Below, piece after piece: positions 1-7,732 of a stretch of 8,103 nucleotides of DNA. The notes under the pieces are model-generated. The model saw only the letters and a program-made list of their open reading frames with translations, was not told the origin of the DNA and did not search any database. The position numbers and the translations under genes are program-made. The stretch is from contig JBKJUK010000100.1 of NCBI GenBank assembly GCA_046590705.1, forward strand, positions 1 to 8,103. Direction: 5' to 3'. Source of the stretch: JBKJUK01 sp046590705 (GTDB lineage Bacteria; Acidobacteriota; Thermoanaerobaculia; Gp7-AA8). Numbering within the stretch: the stretch's first letter is position 1; each line of letters begins with the position of its first letter.

Positions 1-23
1 GTCGCCGCCAGAAAGAGCGGCCG

Positions 24-3000
24 ATGTGGGGCTGCGCCCGCACCATTGTTCTCCTCTCTCTCATCGCCGCCGCAGTCCTGATTTTTATCGTGGGAGGTGG
101 CTACTACTACGTCGGGACTTCGAACTTCAACGACCTAATCAAGCTGAAGATCGAGAAAAATCTCGAGTCACATCTTCAACGCGATGTCCAGATAAGGAAG
201 GTCACATATCGCAGGAGCAGGTTAGGGACCGTCACGCTGGAAGGGCTGACCATCGCCAACGCTCCTGGAACTTCCCGTTCTCACTTCGTCGAAGTGAAAC
301 GCGTCGAAATCGTCGGCGGAATCGGCTCATTCTGGACACGCACCATTCGATTGGGCCGGATCGACATCATCGATCCGCGGATGAATTTCGAAGTGCTCGC
401 GGACGGCAGTCAGAACTTTCCAAAGTGGATTTCCAGCAAGCCAGCGCGGTTCGAGATCACCCGGCTCGAGCTCGACAAGCTTTTCGTCCGCGGTGGCGCG
501 TTCGAGTTTCTCGACAAGCGTCACGACATCGAAGCATTGATGACCGGCCTCAGTGCCGAAGTCGATCCACGTCTGCGTAAGCAGATCTACGAAGGCGTCG
601 CGCAGAGTCCATCGCTGGTGATGCGAATCAAGGATTACGAGCCGTTCAAGGTGAATCTGCGAGGCGGCTTTTTGTTCAAGCCGGGCGTGCTCGATCTTCG
701 CTCGATTGCCCTGCGCGGTCGTGGCATTGAGGCCTTCGTGTCCGGAAAGCTGGATCCGCTGACCGAGGCAAAGTATGACTTCAAGCTGACCGCGAAGACA
801 GAGCTGGCGCGCATTCGCGAGATCTTCCGCGTTGCCAGGGTGCTCGATGGGCAGCTGCTGCTCGACGGAACCATTCGCGGAGTCAAAGGCGATTTTCTTC
901 TCGACAGCAGCTTCCGATCTCCTGCACTGACTGCCGACATCTACAAGCTCGCGCGCGTGGAAGGCAGGATGCGTATCACCGAAGATGACGCCGACGTCGA
1001 CATTCAACGCGCCGCATACGCCGGCGGCACGATCACTGGAAAGTACGAACTCGCGCAGTATTCCGATCCCTATCCGATGAGCGTAGATCTTCGTTTTCAA
1101 CGCGTCGCCATCGAGAAGCTGTTCGAAGACTGGAACGTGCGGGAAACAGGTTTGCGTGGTGCTGCAACCGGCTCGCTGCAGTACGGATGGAATCAGGACA
1201 AGCTCCTCGATGGCAGGGGAACAGGCAAGGCCACGCTGAATCCCGGAGCAGTTGCATTCGGCAACGCTCGCTATCCGATTCCTGTCGGCGGGAAGACCAG
1301 CTTCTCGCTGAATCGCGGCGTCATCACCTTCGGTTCGTCGGTGCTGACCACCCCCGCCTCGGCGGTGAATTTCGACGGCACACTCGGGATCGAGAATCTC
1401 GAGGCCGGCCTCAATGTGAAAATCCAGAGTCGTGACTTCTCTGAGCTTGATCGTATCGCCTTCAACTTCGCGCGATCGGCAGGCAAGAACAGCTTCGACC
1501 TTCTCGGATTCCGCGGAGCAGGAAACATCGTCGGCCGCGTCGACGGCCCCTTCAAAGAACCGACCGTGGTGGCCACTGTCCGCGGCACCGATGTGGCCTA
1601 CAACAACGTGCGCATCGGCAATGGCGAACTTGCGCTGCGCTACGATGGACGTGCGAGTCTGTTGCGATTCGACCGCGCGCGATTCACCGAAGGTCCCGGT
1701 GTGATCGCCATGACCGGAACGATCGGATTCCCTGCGCGCGGTGCATCTCCACTCTTCGATCTCCGGCTCACTGCCGACGGCTATCCGATCGAACGTGCGC
1801 TCGATGTCGTGAATCTCGATTTCGAACTCACCGGTCTCGCAACCGGGCCCATGACCGTGACCGGAACGCCGGACAGTGGTGTGGTGCGCTTCGAATCCAT
1901 TCGACTGGCCAAAGGCGAAGCGACCGCCCTGGTCGACGGCTCCGTCAACTGGAAGCCGGGAAAAGGTGACGTTGGCTTCGACCTTGGAATCAATGCCACA
2001 GACTTTCCGGTCAAGGAAGCTCTCTCAATCATCAAGCTTGATTTCCCATTGGAAGGTCTGGCTACCGGTAGATTGAAAGTCGCTGGCAGCAGCAACTCCG
2101 GGACTGTGACCTTCGAGTCGATGCGTCTGGTACGAGGAGAAGGTGTCGCGGATGTAAGCGGTGAGGTCAACTGGAAACCGGGCCAAGGAAACGTCACCTT
2201 CGATGTGACGGTGGATGCCAGCAACTTCCCCGTCGCTGAAGCGATCGCGCTGGCGAAGCTTGATCTTGCAGTCGCGGGACTGGGAACCGGCCGCGTTCGC
2301 GTCACTGGTTCTGCCGATCGCGGAGACGCGCGTTTCGAGAACATGGTGGTCCGCTCGGAAGGCGCGCGTTTGAATCTGAATGGTCTGGTGGGATGGCGTC
2401 CGGGTGAGGGCAACCTTCAGTTCGATCTCGACATCGGCTCCGAAAATTATCCACTCGCAGACGTACTGGCTTTTCTCGACATGAAGGACATTCCGGTAAT
2501 GGGTCGCATGACCGGAACACTCCATCTCGAGGGTCCAAAGAAGGCTCTCGAGGGAGCCGGGTCGCTGACGATTCGTGATGGTTCGATTTACGGCGAGCCT
2601 GTCTCGCTGGCCAGCGCCGATCTTCTGTTCACCGCTGGCTCTCTTCGCGCTTCGAACCTGAGCGCCACGCTTCCCGCCGGTGTCATCACCGGGCAGGCCG
2701 AGTTCGACCTGGAGCGGGAGACCTTCAGCTATCTGGTTCAGTCCTCTGATCTCGACACCGCTCAACTCAAACTGGCAGCGGGGCTTTCGAAACTATTCAG
2801 CGGCAGGTTGTCCATCAACTCGAGTGGGAGTGGCACATTCGACAGACCCGAGATCGTCATCGAAGCGAAGTTGAATCAGGCATCCGTGAATGGGGCGGCC
2901 CTTCCCGCCTCCGCCGAACCGCCTGCTCTTTACGTCGCTGTGCGTGATGGCAAGCTGGTTGTGCGCGGCAGCGCTTACGAGGTGGTGACCATCACGGGTG

Positions 3001-6000
3001 ATGGCACGTTGAGTGACGCCAGCGACCTCTCCGGCATGGTGCGCATCGAGATCAGCGACATTGCCCGATTCACGACCATCTTCGCCCCTTCCGCAGCCCT
3101 GCCCGCAACCGGCAACGTAGTCATCGACCTCACCCTCGGCGGAAAGATCACACCGATCGAATCCCTGACAGTGAATGGCAGTATTCCTACGCTCAATCTG
3201 ACGGTGTCCGACCATCAGCTGACAGCTGCCAAACCGATCCGCTTTGCCCTGCGCGACGGGCGCATCGTGCTCGAGTCATTCGATCTCATTACCGATGCAT
3301 CGAACTTCAGAGTGGCAGGTTCGGTCGGCGTGCTCGGCAAAGACCGTTCCATCGACCTGACTCTGCAGGGTCTGGTCGAAGCCGTGTTCCTTCAACTCTT
3401 CATCAAAGATCTCAAGGCCGAAGGTCACCTGCTTCTAGCGGCTGGCGTGACCGGCACACTCGACGCTCCGAAGATCAACGGAACGGCGGAACTGCGTGAG
3501 GCAGAATTCAGGATCCCCGGATTCCCCCAGGTGATCGACGATGTCACCGGGACGCTGGTGTTCCGCGGTGATCGCGTCGAACTCGATTCTCTTCGCGCTA
3601 CGATCGGGGGCGGCACTGTGGTTGCCGGCGGCTTCGTCACGCTGGAGGGTATGGTGCCGCAGCGCGTGCGCCTGAACCTTCAGGGCACGGATGTCTCCAT
3701 CCGTTACTTTGAAGGTGTCACAGTCGACGGTGACTTCAATCTCGTGCTCACCGGCGACGCCGATCGTGCCGTGCTGCAAGGGGAAATCATCGTCGACCGA
3801 GCCCTCTACTCACGCGACTTCGACCTCACCTCCTCGATCCTCAATCTGATTCTCGATCGTCGAGGTCTGCTGCCTGCCGTTGCGGCTACGTGGCAGGACC
3901 GCATCAGTCTGCGGGTCGGCATGAGGGCGCGCGAAACGCTGGCCGTGAAGAACAATATTGCTGATCTCACCGGAAGCGCCGAGTTGGATCTCACCGGCAC
4001 ACTCGCCAACCCGATCGTTCTCGGGATCGTGAGCATCGATGAAGGTGGACGCGTCCGACTGCAGAATGTCGACTACCGCGTTCTTCGGGGGACCATCAAC
4101 TTCCAGAATCCGTTCCGGATCGATCCCTACTTCGACATCACCATGGAAGGCCGGCAGCAGGAGTATGAGCTGACCGTAAGCATCACCGGCACGCTCGACC
4201 GCATCACGCCCACCATCACCAGCGACCCACCTGCCAGCGATCTGACCTTGCTCTCACTTCTGGGGGGGGCGGCTTTGACGGGTGCCCTCTCCGGTACGTC
4301 GCTGCAGAGTGCTGGAACTTCAGTTCTGCTGCAGAGCGTCGGTGGTCTCCTCGGCTCACGCATCCTCTCGTTCGCCGACAACGTCAGGCTGGAACTCGAC
4401 ACGCTCAACGACTCATCGAATCCCGAGCCAAGAGTGACCTTCGAGAAGAGGGTGTCCAGTGATGTGCGTGTCGTGGTCAGCTACTCCACGACTACCAACG
4501 AGAATACGGAAGTCATCGAATGGCAGATCACCCCTGACTGGATACTGCAGGCGACTCGCGATTCCGAGGAGCCCAACACGTTTATCTTCAGCGCCGTGGA
4601 CGCCCGCTTCCGTCGCAGGTATGAAGCGCATTTCGGCGGAGGCAATGACAGCCCGCGCGACGTGCGGCCACCTGCCGGTGCTACGGCGGCGGAGAAGGCT
4701 GCAGTCATCGCTCCTGAGCCAGGAAGCGAGGTGCTCACGCCCGCCGAGGTTCGTGGGGATACGGTGGCAAAGATCGATTTTCTTGCGGACGCGGCCTATG
4801 ACGTTTCGCAACTCGCGGCGCTGGTGGATGTGAAGCCGGGAGACGCGCTGTCCTTGCGCGAGCTTCAGAGTTCGATCAAGGCTCTCTATGGAACGGGCGA
4901 CTTCCGCGACATCCAGGCCAGCGTAAATCGCGAGGGTCTCGATCTGCGCGTTACCTTTTTTGTGTCGGTCAGCTTCAGGATCGCGAAGATTACTTCGGAG
5001 GGATTCGAGAATTTACGGACCAGCGCCTCACGTGAGCTGCAGGTGCGAGTCGAGGACGTACTCAGTCTCGACGCCGTCGATCGAAGCGCGGTTGCGGTTC
5101 AGTCGCTCCTGCGCAGGCAGGGCTTCATGGAAGCCACGGTTGATTCAGAGATCAAGTTTGCTCGCGCCAGGAATGACGCGGAGGTCATCTTCCACGTTGA
5201 GCGCGGCCCGCGGGCGAAGATCGCCAGCGTCAGTTTCGAGGGCGAACTCGGCACCTTCACGGCGGCGAAACTGAAAGAGCGCATGCGTCGCAGCGAGGGC
5301 GAAGAATTCTCCTCGATTGAAGCTCGACGGGATGCGGACCGGATCAAGCGATTCCTGGTGCGTGAGAAGTACCGTAAAGCCGAGATTCGTTACCTTGGCG
5401 AAACGTACGACCCGGTCACCGACACAGCTGCGCTGCGCTATCGCGCAATCGTGGGACCGAAGGTTCGCGTCGAAGTCGAGGGGGTCAAGCGTCGCGCCGT
5501 TCGTCGCCTCATTCCCTTCGATCGCAGTGAGGAGTATTCGGAAGATGTCGTGATTCGCGCTGCCGAGGACATCACCGCTTCCTATCAGCAGAAAGGATAT
5601 TTTCTGGCCACGACGGACGTGAACGAAGAGATCGCCGGTAGTGAGTTCGTCGTCACCTACGACGTCGAGCCGGGTCGTCGGTTCACTCTCGATGATGTGG
5701 TCTTCGAAGGAAACGTAAAACTGTCCGACAAGAAGCTGGAGGGAGTCGTGGCCACGCAGCGGCCCGGCTTCGTGCGCTCCACGCTGGCGACTTTGCTCCG
5801 CCGTGGAATCGGAGTCACGCAGGAGCAACTCGGCGACGACAGAGACGCTGTGGAAACCTTCTATCGTCTGCAGGGATTCTCCGAGGCGAGAATCTCAACG
5901 CCGGTCGCGCGCACAGAGCCTGACGGGACGCTCGACGTGGTCTTCCCTATCGTCGAAGGACCACAGACTCTCGTCACCGCCATCACTATCGAAGGGAATG

Positions 6001-7601
6001 AGCAGGTGAAGGCGGGGAAGCTTCCGGACCCACAACTCGAAGTTGGTTCGCCGTTGAACCCGCAGAAGCTGCTCGAGGATGTTCTGGCACTGCAGACCTA
6101 CTATTCCGATCGCGGAAACGTTGAGATCCAGGTGAATCACCTGACTGTCGTCTCCGCGGACAAGAGCGGCGCGACAGTGACCTACAGGATCGCCGAAGGT
6201 CCACGAGTACGCATGGGCGACGTCACTGTGCGCGGGAACAGTTACACGGACCGCGATGTGGTGCTGCGTAAGTCCGGTCTGCGAAAGGGTTCCATCTTCA
6301 GTTACAGACGTCTGCTCCAGGCGCAGCGCGAACTTTACAGGCTGGGGATTTTCCAGCGTGTCGACGTTGAACCAGAGCGCACCGGAACGGCAACGAGCGA
6401 ACGAGACGTGATGGTCACGGTCAAGGAAGGGAAGGATCTTTCGGTAGCCGGTTCAGTCGGATTCACCAGTCGCACCGGCGCCCGTGTCTCGGCCTCGGTC
6501 GCGCACCGCAACCTCTTCGGCACGGCGCGCTATCTCTCGCTGGAGGGCACGGTCTCGCAGCAGCAGCGCGATCAGCGTTTCGTGCTCACCTACCGCGAGC
6601 CGTTCCTCTTCGAGTACAACATTCCGACGCAGCTGACGATCTTCCAGAGTCAGGAACTTCGTGAAGCGGGAGACATACTTGAAGCGGTCAGAGTCAAACG
6701 AAGTGGCACGTTCATCGAGCTCTCGCGTGTCTTCGCAGAGCAGACCCGATGGGCCATGCGTTACGAGTACAGGATCGTAGAGGTGGAATGCCTCAGCGAT
6801 AAGTTACAACCGCTCTGCAGCGGCGAGGTTCCGATTCCTGATCTGCCACGGGAGGATCAGCGCATTCAGATCTCCAGTGTCACACCGACCTTCTTCTGGG
6901 ATCGCCGTAACGATCCCATCGATCCTCGGAGAGGTTTCTTCGTCAGCGCGGCCATCGAGTACGCATTTCCGCTCTCCGAGAAACTGAAAGCCGACGAGCA
7001 GACCCAGCCGAACGCGAACTTCCTCAAGGGATTCACGCAGGGTTCCTGGTATCGACCACTCTCCAGCAGGACGCTGCTGGCCGTTTCGGGACGACTCGGA
7101 CTCGCAGAACCTCTGAGGCAGGGCAGCAGCTTGTCGGCCGTACCGTACTCCGAGCGTTTCACCGGCGGAGGCGAGACGTCTCATCGTGCCTTCGACCTCG
7201 ACACACTCGGCTACCTTGGAAGTGAGAACAAGGATGGATCGATCACACGGGGGACTCTGGTTTGTGTCGGAGAACTCAACGGTGTGTTTACGGTGTATGA
7301 AACAACCTGTCCGGCCGGCGCGGACGTCGTGGCTTTGGGAGGAAACGCCCTCGCGCTGATCAATGCGGAGCTTCGATTCCCGATCTTCGGTAGTCTCGGC
7401 GGCGCGGTCTTTGTCGATGCAGGAAATGTCTGGCGCGAAATCGGAGACATCGACACAGCAAACTTCCGTTATGGAACAGGAGCCGGCCTCCGCTATCTCA
7501 CTCCGGTCGGTCCGGTGAGGTTCGACATCGGATACAAGCTGGATAAGAAAGAGTACGAGAATCCATTCGCGTTCTTCATCAGCCTGGGCTACGCGTTTTA
7601 G
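24..7601 (+). CDS. TamB-Omp85 fusion: inner-membrane-anchored TamB bridge joined to a BamA/TamA-type outer-membrane barrel
   Basis: Likely envelope-spanning assembly or lipid-transport protein. Seen: residues ~7-29 are a hydrophobic segment without an AxA-like cleavage site, so probably an uncleaved anchor. Residues ~30-1130 are beta-rich AsmA/TamB-like repeats. Residues ~1134-1535 match the conserved TamB C-terminal domain, with GTLVFRGDRVELD, then YRVLRGTINFQNPFRIDP, then a Leu/Gly/Ala-rich stretch. Residues ~1536-1577 are an Ala/Pro/Glu-rich linker, 1578-2138 POTRA domains, and 2139-2525 a barrel ending in FISLGYAF. E. coli TamB (1259 aa) and TamA (577 aa) are separate, so this is both a fusion and an enlarged TamB. 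ATG 24 is the first start codon in the frame, behind a purine-rich stretch (11-20) without a clear GGAGG. The frame stays open upstream (Arg/Lys-rich codons 3-23), so a start outside the window is possible. The fusion is read directly; the bridging role is inferred from the families. Confidence 0.95.
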   Translation: MWGCARTIVLLSLIAAAVLIFIVGGGYYYVGTSNFNDLIKLKIEKNLESHLQRDVQIRKVTYRRSRLGTVTLEGLTIANAPGTSRSHFVEVKRVEIVGGIGSFWTRTIRLGRIDIIDPRMNFEVLADGSQNFPKWISSKPARFEITRLELDKLFVRGGAFEFLDKRHDIEALMTGLSAEVDPRLRKQIYEGVAQSPSLVMRIKDYEPFKVNLRGGFLFKPGVLDLRSIALRGRGIEAFVSGKLDPLTEAKYDFKLTAKTELARIREIFRVARVLDGQLLLDGTIRGVKGDFLLDSSFRSPALTADIYKLARVEGRMRITEDDADVDIQRAAYAGGTITGKYELAQYSDPYPMSVDLRFQRVAIEKLFEDWNVRETGLRGAATGSLQYGWNQDKLLDGRGTGKATLNPGAVAFGNARYPIPVGGKTSFSLNRGVITFGSSVLTTPASAVNFDGTLGIENLEAGLNVKIQSRDFSELDRIAFNFARSAGKNSFDLLGFRGAGNIVGRVDGPFKEPTVVATVRGTDVAYNNVRIGNGELALRYDGRASLLRFDRARFTEGPGVIAMTGTIGFPARGASPLFDLRLTADGYPIERALDVVNLDFELTGLATGPMTVTGTPDSGVVRFESIRLAKGEATALVDGSVNWKPGKGDVGFDLGINATDFPVKEALSIIKLDFPLEGLATGRLKVAGSSNSGTVTFESMRLVRGEGVADVSGEVNWKPGQGNVTFDVTVDASNFPVAEAIALAKLDLAVAGLGTGRVRVTGSADRGDARFENMVVRSEGARLNLNGLVGWRPGEGNLQFDLDIGSENYPLADVLAFLDMKDIPVMGRMTGTLHLEGPKKALEGAGSLTIRDGSIYGEPVSLASADLLFTAGSLRASNLSATLPAGVITGQAEFDLERETFSYLVQSSDLDTAQLKLAAGLSKLFSGRLSINSSGSGTFDRPEIVIEAKLNQASVNGAALPASAEPPALYVAVRDGKLVVRGSAYEVVTITGDGTLSDASDLSGMVRIEISDIARFTTIFAPSAALPATGNVVIDLTLGGKITPIESLTVNGSIPTLNLTVSDHQLTAAKPIRFALRDGRIVLESFDLITDASNFRVAGSVGVLGKDRSIDLTLQGLVEAVFLQLFIKDLKAEGHLLLAAGVTGTLDAPKINGTAELREAEFRIPGFPQVIDDVTGTLVFRGDRVELDSLRATIGGGTVVAGGFVTLEGMVPQRVRLNLQGTDVSIRYFEGVTVDGDFNLVLTGDADRAVLQGEIIVDRALYSRDFDLTSSILNLILDRRGLLPAVAATWQDRISLRVGMRARETLAVKNNIADLTGSAELDLTGTLANPIVLGIVSIDEGGRVRLQNVDYRVLRGTINFQNPFRIDPYFDITMEGRQQEYELTVSITGTLDRITPTITSDPPASDLTLLSLLGGAALTGALSGTSLQSAGTSVLLQSVGGLLGSRILSFADNVRLELDTLNDSSNPEPRVTFEKRVSSDVRVVVSYSTTTNENTEVIEWQITPDWILQATRDSEEPNTFIFSAVDARFRRRYEAHFGGGNDSPRDVRPPAGATAAEKAAVIAPEPGSEVLTPAEVRGDTVAKIDFLADAAYDVSQLAALVDVKPGDALSLRELQSSIKALYGTGDFRDIQASVNREGLDLRVTFFVSVSFRIAKITSEGFENLRTSASRELQVRVEDVLSLDAVDRSAVAVQSLLRRQGFMEATVDSEIKFARARNDAEVIFHVERGPRAKIASVSFEGELGTFTAAKLKERMRRSEGEEFSSIEARRDADRIKRFLVREKYRKAEIRYLGETYDPVTDTAALRYRAIVGPKVRVEVEGVKRRAVRRLIPFDRSEEYSEDVVIRAAEDITASYQQKGYFLATTDVNEEIAGSEFVVTYDVEPGRRFTLDDVVFEGNVKLSDKKLEGVVATQRPGFVRSTLATLLRRGIGVTQEQLGDDRDAVETFYRLQGFSEARISTPVARTEPDGTLDVVFPIVEGPQTLVTAITIEGNEQVKAGKLPDPQLEVGSPLNPQKLLEDVLALQTYYSDRGNVEIQVNHLTVVSADKSGATVTYRIAEGPRVRMGDVTVRGNSYTDRDVVLRKSGLRKGSIFSYRRLLQAQRELYRLGIFQRVDVEPERTGTATSERDVMVTVKEGKDLSVAGSVGFTSRTGARVSASVAHRNLFGTARYLSLEGTVSQQQRDQRFVLTYREPFLFEYNIPTQLTIFQSQELREAGDILEAVRVKRSGTFIELSRVFAEQTRWAMRYEYRIVEVECLSDKLQPLCSGEVPIPDLPREDQRIQISSVTPTFFWDRRNDPIDPRRGFFVSAAIEYAFPLSEKLKADEQTQPNANFLKGFTQGSWYRPLSSRTLLAVSGRLGLAEPLRQGSSLSAVPYSERFTGGGETSHRAFDLDTLGYLGSENKDGSITRGTLVCVGELNGVFTVYETTCPAGADVVALGGNALALINAELRFPIFGSLGGAVFVDAGNVWREIGDIDTANFRYGTGAGLRYLTPVGPVRFDIGYKLDKKEYENPFAFFISLGYAF
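42..110 (+). other. N-terminal signal-anchor transmembrane segment
   Basis: Residues ~7-29 are continuously hydrophobic (Thr-Ile-Val-Leu-Leu through Phe-Ile-Val) and lead into Gly-Gly-Gly-Tyr-Tyr-Tyr-Val. No small-x-small cleavage site is evident. Cys4 lies before the hydrophobic core, so this is not a lipobox. TamB-family proteins are typically held in the inner membrane by such a segment, with the rest in the periplasm. It is the only export signal I can find in the protein, so it must also direct export of the C-terminal barrel. Confidence 0.8.
1782..2447 (+). repeat. Three in-phase 74-residue (222-bp) tandem repeats inside the TamB part
   Basis: Residues 587-660, 661-734 and 735-808 align with no gaps. 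Each begins [YF]P[IV]xxA, continues LDxxxxGLxTG, has FE[SN] near position 38, then G(L/S/E)VxW[KR]PGxG near position 58, and ends in a beta strand FDxxI/V. By hand count, repeats 1 and 2 share 38 of 74 residues, and repeats 2 and 3 share 30 of 74. A fourth, diverged unit starts at residue 809 (nt 2448) with YPLADVLAFLDM. A half unit ending FDLRLTADG precedes the first. Each unit looks like a short helix plus strands that would add length to the TamB beta-groove. The three units total 222 residues, which covers much of the extra length over E. coli TamB. Confidence 0.9.
3423..4628 (+). other. Conserved TamB C-terminal domain (DUF490-type)
   Basis: Residues ~1134-1535. The order of motifs is that of TamB C-termini: a GTLVFRGDRVELDSL strand pair followed by ATIGGGTVVAGG, then ALYSRDFDL, then LAVKNNIADLTGSAELDLTG, then YRVLRGTINFQNPFRIDPYFDI, then PPASDLTLLSLLGG, and finally strands ending near FRRRYEAHF. 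In separate-subunit systems this domain contacts the POTRA region of TamA. Here it ends about 45 residues before the first POTRA of the same chain. Domain limits are approximate because they were set by eye. Confidence 0.85.
4755..6437 (+). other. Array of seven POTRA domains
   Basis: I divide residues 1578-2138 into seven units of about 73-95 residues: 1578-1651, 1652-1729, 1730-1812, 1813-1885, 1886-1980, 1981-2060 and 2061-2138. Most start with a strand of the form xVxxVxxEG and end in a strand with the boundary VERGP, AIVGP, VEPGR, VEGP or AEGP. Helix-2 ends are marked by LYGTGDFRDI, LRRQGFMEA, YQQKGYFLA, YRLQGFSEA and LYRLGIFQRV. The last unit has the classic barrel-proximal form. BamA of E. 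coli has five POTRAs and TamA three. Arrays this long are known for some Omp85 proteins, for example in myxobacteria. Unit 3 is the least typical, so the count could be off by one. Confidence 0.85.
6438..7598 (+). other. Omp85 16-strand beta-barrel domain
   Basis: Residues 2139-2525 (387 aa) are the right size for a 16-strand Omp85 barrel. Landmarks in order: HRNLFGTARYLSLEG (first strands), FWDRRNDPIDPRRGFF (mid-barrel), FTGGGETSHRAF (loop-6 region, with the family's conserved Arg at 2388), ALINAELRFPI, GAVFVDAGNVW, GLRYLTPVGPVRFDIGY, and a terminal beta-signal FISLGYAF ending in Phe. Members insert or assemble outer-membrane beta-barrel proteins or, in some branches, secrete proteins. The usual loop-6 signature VRGF/Y reads HRAF here. 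Cysteine pairs 2256/2265 and 2414/2429 sit in predicted extracellular loops. Confidence 0.92.
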
Positions 7602-7612
7602 TTTCTGAAGCC

Positions 7613-7732
7613 GCGTGATGAAACGGGGCCAGCTGCTTCGTTGTCGCGTCGAGCCGCCGACTCAACGTGGCTCCCGCCACGCCTCCTCGTCGACTCTAGC
7701 TCCGCCTCGCATCTGACCCCGTTTGATCACGC
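7613..7732. repeat. 120-bp element with 24-bp imperfect inverted ends
   Basis: 7613-7636 and 7709-7732 are reverse complements at 21 of 24 positions (outer 16 bp: GCGTGATGAAACGGGG against GCGTGATCAAACGGGG). The element starts 11 bases after the stop codon of the large gene. Its centre carries a perfect 6-bp hairpin at 7666-7681. There is no coding capacity, and no target-site duplication is obvious. It could be a small MITE-like insertion, a folded 3'-end element of the mRNA, or both. Confidence 0.6.
7666..7681. repeat. Short hairpin CGTGGC-TCCC-GCCACG
   Basis: A perfect 6-bp GC-rich stem (7666-7671 with 7676-7681) closes a 4-base loop, at the centre of the 120-bp inverted-end element. No T run follows, so it is not called a terminator. 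Confidence 0.55.

Noticed and set aside
1..23. Promoter or strong ribosome binding site before the large gene
   Set aside because: Only 23 bases are visible. There is a purine-rich stretch but no GGAGG-type site, and no room for a promoter.
26..580. 184-codon open frame overlapping the start of the large gene
   Set aside because: It is shifted by two bases inside the true frame and is rich in Arg and Ser, as expected of an out-of-frame GC-rich sequence. It shows no domain pattern.
327..1100. 257-codon open frame on the - strand opposite the TamB part, and similar antisense frames along the gene
   Set aside because: These are shadow frames of a GC-rich coding sequence. The + frame has clear family motifs throughout, while the antisense translations have none.
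4731..7601. Possible internal translation start GTG 4731 with an AGGA (4721-4724) six bases upstream, which would give a separate Omp85 protein
   Set aside because: The product would start with Val-Leu-Thr-Pro-Ala-Glu and lack any signal peptide, so it could not be exported. The upstream frame runs through without a stop, so the long fusion is the simpler reading.
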